NCBI GenBank assembly: GCA_031296915.1
Contig: JAVDPC010000004.1
Location: 62,001 to 126,000, forward strand
Length of the DNA: 64,000 nucleotides
Origin: Cerasicoccus frondis
GTDB taxonomy: Bacteria; Verrucomicrobiota; Verrucomicrobiia; Opitutales; Cerasicoccaceae
Reading direction: 5' to 3'
Position numbers and translations under genes: made by a program. The notes below the pieces were generated by a model that did no database searches, was not told the origin of the DNA, and saw only the letters and a list, made by a program, of their open reading frames with translations. This document shows, piece after piece, positions 7,352 through 16,101 of the stretch. The number at the start of each line of letters is the position of its first letter. Within the stretch, counting starts at the first letter, position 1.

Positions 7352-8705
7352 CTAAGCAAACTTCCATTCAGCACAAAGCACCTCGGCTTGCTGCAATACT
7401 TTCTGCACTGCTACGTCTTGCAGGTCTGGCGGGTAGCCGTATTTGCGCAGGATGCGCTTCACAAAGCGCCGAATGTTCGCGCGCGCGCCTTCGCGGTGTT
7501 GCCAGTCGATGGTCACACTGGCACGAACCTTCGTAATTAACTCCGTGGCGATGACCTTTAATTGTTCGTCGCCCATAATGTCGCGTGCGCTACCATTGGT
7601 CGCCAGTGCGTCGTAGAAAGCGAAGCGACTTCATCTTCATTGAGGCCGAGATCAACGCCTCGTTGACCTGCCAATTCGACTTCCTTCGCGAGCTTGATCA
7701 GTTCCTCGATGACTTCCTGTGTTGAGATCGCCCGGTTATGGTACGCGTTCAAGGTCTTCCGCAGCTTGTCGCTAAACAGTTCGGACTGCACGACGTTGCG
7801 GCGCGCACGGACCTTGATCTCGTCTTTAAGCAGTTTCTCCAGCAACTCGGCGGCAACGTTCTTGTGCTTCAGGCCACGCACTTCGGCGAGGAACTGATCG
7901 CTGAGAATGCTGATGTCCGGCTTGGGCAAGCCGACGGCGGTAAAGACGTCGATTACCTGCCCGTCGGTCATGATCGCCTTGGAGACGAACTGGCGCACGG
8001 CGGCGTCCATTTGCTCAGGCGTCCTCTTGCCTCCTACTGTCTGCTTGTTGAGCGCAGCTTGCAGTGCTTGAAAGAACGACACATCATCGCGAATGGCCGT
8101 CGCTTCGTCACTCGCAGCACAAAGCGCAAAGGCGCGGGAGAGCTGCATGACGACTTCAATAAAACGCTTCTTGCCGTCTACTTGTTCGTAAATGTGCTCT
8201 TGCGCAGCGGGGATGAGCGCCAGCCGCTCGGACGCGTTGCCTGTCGTCCACTTCACCCAGTTGAAGCCATGCAACATGTCCGCCGCGACGCCGTGCTTTT
8301 CCAGCATCACAGCAATGGCCTGCTTAGCGTCGATTGCGGGACTGCCCAGACCGCCACTATCGGTGTAGGTCGCCAGAGCGCGTTTGAGCTGGTCAGCCAG
8401 CCCCAGGTAGTCCACGACCAACCCGCCTGGCTTATCACGGAAAACTCGGTTTACGCGGGCAATCGCCTGCATTAGCCCATGGCCCTGCATCGGATTGTCG
8501 ACATACATCGTGTGCAGGCAGGGCGCATCAAAGCCGGTCAGCCACATGTCGCGCACGACCACGATCCGAAACGGATCGCGTGGGTCCTTGAAACGGTTAG
8601 CCAATTCGCGGCGTTTCGGCTTGTTGCGGATGTGCGGTTGCCAGTCGGGACCATCCGCCGCGCTGCCGGTCATGATGACCTTTGCCACGCAGTCCTTCCC
8701 TTTTT
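7352..8705 (-). pseudogene. hsdR: Type I restriction endonuclease HsdR, C-terminal remnant
   Basis: This is the C-terminal part of a type I restriction motor subunit. The helicase region is recognisable by [31 protein letters not shown] (motif VI) and GGLVVDYLG. The N-terminal nuclease and first motor domains are missing, cut at about 8705 where the frame joins a truncated IS66 transposase. A 5-bp tandem duplication (AGCGA twice, 7619-7628) shifts the frame; the true C-terminus continues in another frame to 7352 ([16 protein letters not shown] onward). It cannot encode an active enzyme. It lies on the same strand as the hsdM remnant at 37.5-38.5 kb, of which it was once the downstream partner. 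Confidence 0.9.
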
Positions 8706-9365
8706 CTGCCTCAGTGGCTCAAGCCATTCGGCGACAGTTTCGACCCAGTCGGCTATCGTTTTGCGAGAGATCGTCGCGCCCCACATCGCCGAAGCTTTTT
8801 CCTGACGGTAAAGTGGCATGTGCTGGACGTATTTGCCGAGGGTGACCCACGCCAGCAGCCCCGCCGAAGCGTAACCGCCCTCGATGACCCGTGAGGGAGC
8901 CGGGGCAATCACCGGCGGCTGCGAACGATCCGCCTTGCGGCGATACTTGGGCCGCACGATCCGGCGCTTAAAGAGTTTGGGCGGATGGATATCAACCTCG
9001 AAGGTTTCCTCCTCGGCGATCTTTTCAAAAGACTACGGTTCAGTGGCAACTTCCTCGGGTTCGATCACCACGGTTTCTTCCACTGGCAGATTCTTGAAGC
9101 GCTCAGCCGGTAACTCGTGCTTGCCCGCTTTCGGGGCCCGGCGTTCGTAGCTGACGCTTTTCGGAGCGGAGTGCTCCAACTGCCGCTCCAGCTCTTCCAG
9201 CTTCAACCGCAGTTGGGCCGCATCGAGCTTTTCACTCTGACCCGAGCCAAACAGCCGCTGCTTGAGCCAAGCGATCTGTTCCTTTAGAAGATTATTTTCC
9301 AGCTTCATTTGCTGGTTTTCTTCCCATATGGCCTCGGCGGCAGGCATGCAGCCCATGGCAATCAT
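8706..9365 (-). pseudogene. tnpC: IS66 transposase TnpC, broken and truncated
   Basis: N-terminal part of an IS66-family transposase. The start contains the coiled-coil region (ENQQMKLENNLLKEQIAWL, then RLFGSGQSEKLD), followed by the region leading to the DDE domain (VRPKYRRKADRSQPPVIAPAPSR, read in two parts). A single TAG at 9033-9035 interrupts the frame; the sequence after it stays in the same frame, so this is a nonsense mutation and not a frameshift. The gene ends abruptly after AEWLEPLRQ, where it abuts hsdR, so the catalytic C-terminal half and right inverted repeat are gone. Confidence 0.9.
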
Positions 9366-9406
9366 TGACGAAGCTATGTCAACTCACTTTGCAAGGCAAA
9401 GTTAAC

Positions 9407-9751
9407 TCAACCCTCATACCACGCTTTTTGCATGCCGTCCTTCAGATCAATCCCGTTCATCAGCATCATCAAAGCTGCCGGCTTGATCGACAGCTTCTTC
9501 CCATTGCTGTCCAACGGCCACGATAGTTTTCCTTGCTCGATCCGTTTGGCCAAAACCCACACGCCCGAACCGTCCCAGTAAAGCAGCTTCAGGCGAGTTC
9601 GCGCCTTGTTGCTGAAGGCGAAGATCGCCCCTTCCTTCGGATTCTCTTTCAGCCGAGCACGAGACACCGCCCACAGTCCATCAAACTGCTTTCGCATGTC
9701 CACCGGCTCCACCGCCACAAACACCCGAACCTGATTGGGCAACGCCAGCAT
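9407..9751 (-). CDS. tnpB: IS66 accessory protein TnpB (IS66 Orf2-like)
   Basis: A 114-residue protein of the IS66 Orf2 family. The family pattern is clear: VFVAVEPVDMRKQFDGLW, FSNKARTRLKLLYWDGSGVW and LAKRIEQGKLSWP. It overlaps the end of tnpA upstream and precedes tnpC, the standard IS66 order. Frame and length are normal, but with a dead tnpC the element cannot move on its own. Confidence 0.95.
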   Translation of the reverse strand: MLALPNQVRVFVAVEPVDMRKQFDGLWAVSRARLKENPKEGAIFAFSNKARTRLKLLYWDGSGVWVLAKRIEQGKLSWPLDSNGKKLSIKPAALMMLMNGIDLKDGMQKAWYEG

Positions 9752-10116
9752 CGCAGCGCCTTGGCCAAGGCCGAGAGCTCCGCTGCGTTGTCGCCACGCA
9801 GCAGTGTGCCGTCGGGAAGATAGACTTCCAGCTTGCTCGAAGGACCCGGCAAGCGAAACTCGGCAAACTGCAACGACTCAGACCCAGCTGCCTTACTGCG
9901 TGGCTCCGGTGATTCAGCACGGCGCTTATGATCATAACGCCAGCCGATCAGCGTGTGGTAGTTCAAGCCCTCACGACGGGCGAACTCCACCAAACTCAGG
10001 CTCGTTTCAAAACTCCCACTACCAAGTCGCTCACGCTCCGATTTCGGACGATGACGACGACCACGGCTGTCGGGCACCACTCCGTCTGCGACTACTTCTA
10101 CTTCGGGTATTTCCAT
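9649..10116 (-). CDS. tnpA: IS66 accessory protein TnpA (IS66 Orf1-like)
   Basis: A 155-residue frame. The first about 125 residues look like IS66 TnpA: SLVEFARREGLNYHTLIGWR is the HTH, and KLEVYLPDGTLLRGD plus AAELSALAKALRC is the usual C-terminus. The frame then runs another 30 residues or so inside tnpB without family character, so the normal stop seems lost. Normal TnpA proteins are shorter. Confidence 0.85.
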   Translation of the reverse strand: MEIPEVEVVADGVVPDSRGRRHRPKSERERLGSGSFETSLSLVEFARREGLNYHTLIGWRYDHKRRAESPEPRSKAAGSESLQFAEFRLPGPSSKLEVYLPDGTLLRGDNAAELSALAKALRCWRCPIRFGCLWRWSRWTCESSLMDCGRCLVLG

Positions 10117-10177
10117 CGACTACCAATATAGCACCGTCAGCCGATCTACGGAAGGAGGACGCTCGGCAGACGCTTAC

Positions 10178-10343
10178 CGAGCAACGATCCGCCCTCATTT
10201 ACTCCATCGTGGTCTCCTGTCAGCGACATGGCGTCAACCCCTTCGATTACCTCCGGGATGTCCTGACCCGCCTACCCAAGATGACCAACCAGGACGATAT
10301 CGGCGCACTGACGCCATCCAAATGGTCGCTACCAACCACGTGA
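10178..10343 (+). pseudogene. Remnant of a second IS66 tnpC, C-terminal end
   Basis: The plus strand immediately outside the IS66 end encodes SALIYSIVVSCQRHGVNPFDY and LRDVLTRLPKMTNQDD, the conserved C-terminus of IS66 TnpC. It starts abruptly at the IS66 terminus, so one IS66 copy jumped into another. The remnant's own end repeat is visible at 10452-10471, where the minus strand reads GTAAACGTCCGGCGCTCGGC. Confidence 0.85.
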
Positions 10344-10471
10344 CCTCACGGCATCAATCATTGGTGAATGACGTCACCTCATGGATCCATGTGAAGTCAC
10401 GTCATTGCCAAATAGAGCCATACCTGCCAGGCTACACGCCGCGTCAATAGGGCCGAGCGCCGGACGTTTAC
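10344..10471 (+). mobile_element. End of the older IS66 remnant, with inverted repeat
   Basis: Non-coding tail of the older IS66 copy, finishing with its terminal repeat at 10452-10471. It contains an imperfect 40-bp palindrome (10367-10406) centred near ATGGATCCAT. DNA beyond 10471 is the broken GH2 gene. Confidence 0.65.
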
Positions 10472-10691
10472 ACTTCAACAACTCCAAATCCCGCACATTG
10501 ACCGTACGATGATGGTGATGCCCGAGAACCGGAAGTCTTCATGTGCCGAAACCTTTCAAATAGACAGGCTCGCCATTCAGGAGCAGATTTTCGCCATCAA
10601 TGCTTACGGTCCTGACCCCACATGATTGCGTGTAATGATCGCACGCTTTCCCCTCAGCCAACACACATAATTTCAGATGATAGAGCTCTGG
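10472..10691 (-). pseudogene. Glycoside hydrolase family 2 gene stump
   Basis: About 73 codons of a GH2 enzyme (beta-glucuronidase or beta-galactosidase type) on the minus strand. PELYHLKLCVLAEGKACDHYT, CGVRTVSIDGENLLLNGEP and VYLKGFG match the junction of the Ig-like and TIM-barrel domains, and TVNVRDLELLK follows. A TGA sits between two small compensating deletions near 10555. The 3' part is cut exactly at the IS66 remnant end (10471) and the 5' part is missing at about 10692. It was therefore once a gene of the neighbouring polysaccharide locus. Confidence 0.75.
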
Positions 10692-10753
10692 TTTTTATAT
10701 ACACCAAATGCGAGCCTTAGCTACTTCAGCGACTAAAGAAATACTATGAATAG

Positions 10754-12097
10754 TTAGCTATTTGACTCACTGCTTAGTGCATCTGGGAATTTGCCATCTA
10801 TAAAGGGATCGTTTGTCTCGATCATCCATTCGTCGAGCCTGGCAGATAATTTAGTTTTAATGCTTAGATATAATGGATCATTAATCCGATTGCAGGCCTC
10901 CCACGGGTCCAGGTGCAAATCAAACAATTCTTCATGTCCGAGATCGCGATCATACCACCCTGCCTCTTCCATTATCGGAGTAGTAGCTGGCCCATCATGC
11001 CGCATCTGTGGGCCAGTAGAAAAATAACGTCTCACATATTTATACCGTTCAGTTCGTATACTACGCAGTGGTTCCAAAAGCCCATGATAGGTTTGTTCGC
11101 CGAAAGTATATTCGTGCAAGTAGTCAACCTCTTCATTGACTAGCGGCAATAGGCTGAGTCCCTCAAGCTTGTGCCCCGGCGTCTTGCCCAGCAACTCACA
11201 AATGGTCGGATATAAATCGAGGTGTGTAACCATCGGTTGCACTACTTTACCACCAACAAATGGAGTTCCTTTTGGCCCCCGTATCATCAACATGACCTGC
11301 AAGCCCTGATCAGTAAGCGTCTTTTTTCCACCAGGAAACTCGATGCCGTGGTCAGAGGTGATGATCACAAGAGTATTATCATCAAGCCCATTATGCTTCA
11401 AAGCATAGAGTACGCGTCCGATATACTCATCCATAATCCTGACGCCTTCTTGGTAGCTCCTCATATCCTTTCTGATCTCCGGTAGATCGGGTAGCCATGG
11501 TGGCGGTGCTGTATAACGCCAATCTAGGCGATCAGGGTCATAGTAGCGTGTTTTAGTGAAGCGGTCGCTCTTGCCGAAAAGATTCATCTCAGGTCGGCTT
11601 AAGTTGTCCCGATGGGGTTCATCGATACCCACTGAAAGGAAGAAGGGGCGTTCATCATCTCTTGTTGCGAGAAAACGTTCCAATTTATCCATGGAATCTT
11701 CATACCATTCGCCATCCTGCAACCGGACTGGCTCTTCACGCTCCAACACGCGTTCGTACTCTATCTCGGGAAAATGTTCAGAGTGGTTCGCTTCGTGTTG
11801 AACGCCACACAAAACGGTCTGATAACCCCATTTGTTGAACTGATTCGCCAAATGCTTGTTATAGTCGTCAAATTTCCAGCCCTGATTGCCGGGGAGACCA
11901 TACATGCCAATTTGGTGAGGATATTGACCACTGGTCAGAGCTGCGCGGCTAGGCCCACAAGTCGGAGCAATGCAAAAAGCATTACGAAAAAGAACAGAGC
12001 TCCGTGCAAAATCCATTAGATTTGGTGTCTCAAGTGGAAATCCATAAGGCTGGACGTAACGTCCGGCATCGTGAGCATGTAAGTAAAGTATGTTCAT
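10754..12097 (-). CDS. Sulfatase, sulfamidase-like (S1 family)
   Basis: A 447-residue arylsulfatase-superfamily enzyme that would remove sulfate from a glycan. The catalytic motif C47-G-P-S-R51 gives the formylglycine Cys; an activating enzyme (FGE or anSME) must come from elsewhere in the genome. Metal-site residues are plausible in HAHDAGRY near the N-terminus and in ITSDHGIEFPGGKKTL. There is no signal peptide, so a cytoplasmic location is expected unless the start is wrong. The N-terminus resembles heparan-N-sulfatase-like enzymes. It is the last gene of a minus-strand series with the giant GH9, the dehydrogenase and the transporter, 68 bp after the GH9 gene. Confidence 0.88.
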   Translation of the reverse strand: MNILYLHAHDAGRYVQPYGFPLETPNLMDFARSSVLFRNAFCIAPTCGPSRAALTSGQYPHQIGMYGLPGNQGWKFDDYNKHLANQFNKWGYQTVLCGVQHEANHSEHFPEIEYERVLEREEPVRLQDGEWYEDSMDKLERFLATRDDERPFFLSVGIDEPHRDNLSRPEMNLFGKSDRFTKTRYYDPDRLDWRYTAPPPWLPDLPEIRKDMRSYQEGVRIMDEYIGRVLYALKHNGLDDNTLVIITSDHGIEFPGGKKTLTDQGLQVMLMIRGPKGTPFVGGKVVQPMVTHLDLYPTICELLGKTPGHKLEGLSLLPLVNEEVDYLHEYTFGEQTYHGLLEPLRSIRTERYKYVRRYFSTGPQMRHDGPATTPIMEEAGWYDRDLGHEELFDLHLDPWEACNRINDPLYLSIKTKLSARLDEWMIETNDPFIDGKFPDALSSESNS

Positions 12098-12165
12098 AAC
12101 TTCCTGAAACCGTATATTTAGAGCGGTGGCACGGTGGTTAACATTTAATGATAAAAATATTTCTT

Positions 12166-15100
12166 TTATTGAGAAGGCATCAGTTCGACATTTGTCACAA
12201 CCAATCGATCACCTTCATTTACATAATCACCCCATAAAACGATGACGACATAATCATATCCAGCTCCAAAGTCGATCAGCGGATAGGAATACTCTGACAA
12301 ATTATAGGAACCAACTTCTGAGACATCCAGAACACGTGTCTCTTGACCAGCATAGAAATGGCCATGCAACCAGTGGGTAATTTCTACTTGAGTGCCATTT
12401 ACACCCCAAACGCCAACACGAATCTCATTGTCCATTCCACCATCAATAGAGGAGGCTTGCATTGCCATTTCATACAAGCCGGCGATGCCACTCCCATCAA
12501 TGATCTGAATAACGTTTCGAGATCCGTTCGTCTTAGTTCCATCCATGTATAGATAGCCTTCATTGGAATCGTGCTGCCAGCGCGTATTTACGGGAACGTG
12601 CCATCCTTCGCCAACATCAGTTTCGAAGATTTCGCCGGTATTGGTATTCAAAGCTGACGTGAAGTCACCATTGATAAGCACATTCGAATCGGCCTCGATA
12701 ACTACCTCAGATGCCGCGAGTCGATCACCTTCGTTAACATACCCACCCCAGACATCTACAACCACATAGTCATAGCCCGTCCCGAAATCCACACCTGGCA
12801 GTATGTAGTCAGTCTCTACAAAAGCACCTAAAAAGCTGCTATCAGCCAATAAGGACGCAGTGCCCATCTGAAATCCTCCAAAGAGCCAATGCGATATTTT
12901 AACATCAGGGCCGGTCACACCCCATATTCCAATGCGCACTTGGTTATCTACACCGGTATCGGTTGAGGCAGCCCGAATCATAACATCACGTAGGCCAGTA
13001 ATATTGCTCCCTTCAACAATTTGAATAATGTTCTGTGCTCCATTCGTTTTAGTGCCATCCATGTACACTTGAGAATTGCTTGAATCATACTGCCAGCGAC
13101 TGTTCACAGGAATGAACCAACCCAAACCCGCATCGGTTTCATATACATCCCCCGTATTTGAGTTTAAGTTTGTGCTGAAGTCGCCATTGACCAATTCATT
13201 TCCCGAAAATGTTGGATTCGAAACTGACCCAGCACCGATAGTTAGCATGCTTTCACCAGCAGGCGTTGGTTGCGACAACTCCCCTTCCCACGTTTTAGCA
13301 ATAGCTGTAATTCTTACTTCATCGCCCCCAAAGAAACCAAAAAGATTAGGATTAAAGGTGACTAAAAAGTCCGAATTTCGCTCCGTGCTTTCACCTATAA
13401 ATTTCCACCCGGCAAAATATTGAACCTTATGCGTCTCACTGGATGTAGTCGCAGTAAGTTCATAGAGTGATGACGACACGCTCACATCTTCGATGTTGAG
13501 CGTCACATCGGGAACAACGTATGCTGCAACTGGTGCTCCACCTGGATCCAAAAGATAACTTGTAGCGTATATCCACTTGATTTGGTTTTGATAAATAGTA
13601 AACTCACTGCCTGCAATTGAGTAACGGCTAAAAAACCTCTGCTCGCTCAATGGGTATGTGATTTTATCCATATTCGATAAATTTACGTCGTTTAAACTCG
13701 GCACTGAGCTTTCGCGTGTCCACAATTCGCTTCCTGGTCCTCCAACATCGAATCCGGGCAATCCCAAGGTCGAAATCCCCGGTAGAAATGGATTCCGATA
13801 GGCCGGATGGTTAAAGTCCAGCAGCCACCATGAGTCAGGATGAAAGGGAGCATATTCTCGATCATAACCAATTCCGGTCATACGGGAACGGTTAGTCGGA
13901 TCCCCTCCAAGCAGATAGGCAATCGATCCATGCAGATCATTTATATACTTATCACTGCCTGTTAACCAATGTGCAACAGGTCCTGCTGTGCCACGTGGAA
14001 TACTAAAGAATAAAAGCAGACTGCTTTGCCAATATGCGATACCTCCCATTCTAAATCCATACTCATCGTAATAGTTAGCAGTAATATCTCCTCGGCCAAT
14101 CATATAATTCTCTACTTCAGAGTAGATACTACTCGAGTAATTCGGATGGTCTTGCGCACTTAACAGGTAGAACGCTGACGCCATCTGAGACCAATTCGAG
14201 GCTCCCCACTCTGCATAGTTCTTCTCGGTATCACCGACCACTCCACCTTCGCCAAAAAGGTAATTAAAGTATTCAATCTCATAGAATTTCTCGCCAGTGA
14301 GCCCATACAACGCGACTGCTGCCATATATCGCGCACGTAGCATGTCTCCGAAAGTCATATTATCGGAGAAAGAGGCAGTGGCCGGCAAATGAGCTTCACC
14401 CCAATTCCAGGCTTCAATTGCGTCCGACTCCAAAGTCATCCATTCAGAACTAGATCCAATATTATATTTTTTATAGGCATACGCGATCATAGCCGCCGCA
14501 GCTGCATAATCATAAGTAGATTCAACACTCTCGCCTCCAATGGGTATCTCGTAAAGCGTCCCGACATCCCAACTTGGCAGATCAGCGCCAGCATCTGGTC
14601 CAATATAGCTGGGCACGCCACCTGTTCCATAACCAGTCTCGATTAGAAAATCCCTCGATCGCTTCGCGAAGTCGACAAGCCATCGCGCCTCATCAAGGAT
14701 GTCTGGTATGCCATTGTTCCCTTCTTCAATCCAGACGTCAGAATTGCCAATTCGATACCGATTACCCACATCCCCATCAAAATGTGCAGTTGGATTAAGT
14801 AAATATGCTAGAGTAAGCGAGAAAGGCACCCGAAAATGGCGATGCCCATAATAATCCCAATCTCCGGCGTCCGCATACCATCCCCAAAGGCCCGTGTTCG
14901 GATCATATCCATTGCCGGCAGCAGCACTAGTCACATCCACGCTCGTGTAGTTGCTCCAATTCCCAGGCTCGGTCGCCATATAATCTGGATACAGTCGATA
15001 AACATGTCCCCTATCGGGGTGTCTTGAATACGGGTATTCTATTCCAAACTCAGGCACATCCTTTTGGATTCCCATCCGCTGAAAAAATAGACTACGCATC

Positions 15101-16008
15101 GCAGCGCGATAAGCTTCGCGATAAACATCAGCTTTCACCCTAAATGGCAAAGAGCTGCCTATCCCATCGACAGCGAGCTTATAGAGCCCTTCAGTCTGCA
15201 AGCTGGAAAGGTCGATTTCATAAATGTCGGCTTGTGTCCAATTAATGGGAACACCCTCATACTTCATACCGATGTTATCCACATCACCTTTTGCTTTCTG
15301 CAAAGTAAAGCCAGTTCCATTTAAAACAGCAATGCCAGTCTCAACATCAATAACTTGCCAAGCTGCCGAGCTGTAAGGTTGTAAATCCAGTGGTCCACTT
15401 GTTCCCATCCACTGAGACAGATACGCGAACTTTGGGCTATTGGGAGTAAAGCCCAATTGACTAATATGGATGGTCGGACTGCGCAGATCCTCTTCATTAA
15501 ATGTCATCTCACGAACGCCAGAAGCGCCCGTAACACTAGAGGCATCAATTGTGTATGTTTTGCCCGCTTGCATTGCATAGGGCAACCTTAGAAATACCCA
15601 CCAAGTTCGCAGTAACTTTGGTGCATTGTTATCGTAGCGATTATTAATATCCGTGCCCTTCGCCTTATACCCGACTGTGGTTGGATTGGTGATTCCATTG
15701 TAAATCGGATCGTCACTGCTGGAGATTGAAAAAGCGTAAATCGTGTCAACATCTGATTCCGTCAGAAGCTCGTCATAGTAAACGATATTGTTGCCAACGC
15801 TGGCTGTTTCGTATGCCCCAGTCTGCACGTTAACACCATTGTAATCAATGTGTCCTTCACGAATTTCTAACATGAGAATTTCGTCGGTCACCGGCTCGAC
15901 TGTCATCAAATTGGCAGCGTTTAGAAAATTCACGACATAGCAAACAGAGAACCCGACTAGGAGTGTTATGCAACGGATTGAGGTATACCAGAAGCGGTCA
16001 ATCATCAC
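12166..16008 (-). CDS. Giant GH9 glycosidase with two repeated C-terminal domains
   Basis: A 1280-residue exported enzyme. An N-terminal hydrophobic signal (about residues 10-32) is followed by a beta-rich region and the CelD_N Ig-like domain (IHISQLGFTPNSPKFAYLS, near 183). The GH9 (alpha/alpha)6 barrel has the Asp pair at 380-383 (WYADAGDWDYY) and the predicted acid Glu in EFTIYQNQ, matching E-x-[ST]-x3-N. After an Ig-like segment come two tandem domains of about 170 residues (about 940-1111 and 1112-1280), both with NGDF, YMDGTKTNG and YVNEGDRL, probably carbohydrate binding. GH9 enzymes cleave beta-1,4-glucans and related chains. It is twice the usual length. Confidence 0.85.
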   Translation of the reverse strand: MMIDRFWYTSIRCITLLVGFSVCYVVNFLNAANLMTVEPVTDEILMLEIREGHIDYNGVNVQTGAYETASVGNNIVYYDELLTESDVDTIYAFSISSSDDPIYNGITNPTTVGYKAKGTDINNRYDNNAPKLLRTWWVFLRLPYAMQAGKTYTIDASSVTGASGVREMTFNEEDLRSPTIHISQLGFTPNSPKFAYLSQWMGTSGPLDLQPYSSAAWQVIDVETGIAVLNGTGFTLQKAKGDVDNIGMKYEGVPINWTQADIYEIDLSSLQTEGLYKLAVDGIGSSLPFRVKADVYREAYRAAMRSLFFQRMGIQKDVPEFGIEYPYSRHPDRGHVYRLYPDYMATEPGNWSNYTSVDVTSAAAGNGYDPNTGLWGWYADAGDWDYYGHRHFRVPFSLTLAYLLNPTAHFDGDVGNRYRIGNSDVWIEEGNNGIPDILDEARWLVDFAKRSRDFLIETGYGTGGVPSYIGPDAGADLPSWDVGTLYEIPIGGESVESTYDYAAAAAMIAYAYKKYNIGSSSEWMTLESDAIEAWNWGEAHLPATASFSDNMTFGDMLRARYMAAVALYGLTGEKFYEIEYFNYLFGEGGVVGDTEKNYAEWGASNWSQMASAFYLLSAQDHPNYSSSIYSEVENYMIGRGDITANYYDEYGFRMGGIAYWQSSLLLFFSIPRGTAGPVAHWLTGSDKYINDLHGSIAYLLGGDPTNRSRMTGIGYDREYAPFHPDSWWLLDFNHPAYRNPFLPGISTLGLPGFDVGGPGSELWTRESSVPSLNDVNLSNMDKITYPLSEQRFFSRYSIAGSEFTIYQNQIKWIYATSYLLDPGGAPVAAYVVPDVTLNIEDVSVSSSLYELTATTSSETHKVQYFAGWKFIGESTERNSDFLVTFNPNLFGFFGGDEVRITAIAKTWEGELSQPTPAGESMLTIGAGSVSNPTFSGNELVNGDFSTNLNSNTGDVYETDAGLGWFIPVNSRWQYDSSNSQVYMDGTKTNGAQNIIQIVEGSNITGLRDVMIRAASTDTGVDNQVRIGIWGVTGPDVKISHWLFGGFQMGTASLLADSSFLGAFVETDYILPGVDFGTGYDYVVVDVWGGYVNEGDRLAASEVVIEADSNVLINGDFTSALNTNTGEIFETDVGEGWHVPVNTRWQHDSNEGYLYMDGTKTNGSRNVIQIIDGSGIAGLYEMAMQASSIDGGMDNEIRVGVWGVNGTQVEITHWLHGHFYAGQETRVLDVSEVGSYNLSEYSYPLIDFGAGYDYVVIVLWGDYVNEGDRLVVTNVELMPSQ
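12169..13191 (-). repeat. Tandem duplication encoding two 170-residue domains
   Basis: Two in-frame copies of about 510 bp (13191-12679 and 12678-12169) encode homologous C-terminal domains of the GH9 protein, clearly similar but diverged, so the duplication is old. Confidence 0.8.
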
Positions 16009-16101
16009 GCCAATTTAGATATTAGAAAAACGAATTATCGAGGGAGGTAAAAAACAATACAACGAATCACATAACCTGATACGAACAGCGTGTAATAATG
16101 A

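Larger units (their letters stand above)
8706..10177 (-). mobile_element. Truncated IS66-family insertion sequence
   Basis: On the minus strand it reads left inverted repeat, tnpA, tnpB, then truncated tnpC. The outer end is at 10177, where the minus strand begins GTAAGCGTCTGCCGAGCG, a typical IS66 terminus. The other terminus is deleted, so no target duplication can be tested. It is inserted in an older IS66 remnant (10178-10471). Confidence 0.88.

Noticed and set aside
7738..8475. 245-codon plus-strand gene
   Set aside because: It is antisense to the hsdR remnant, which carries recognisable helicase motifs.
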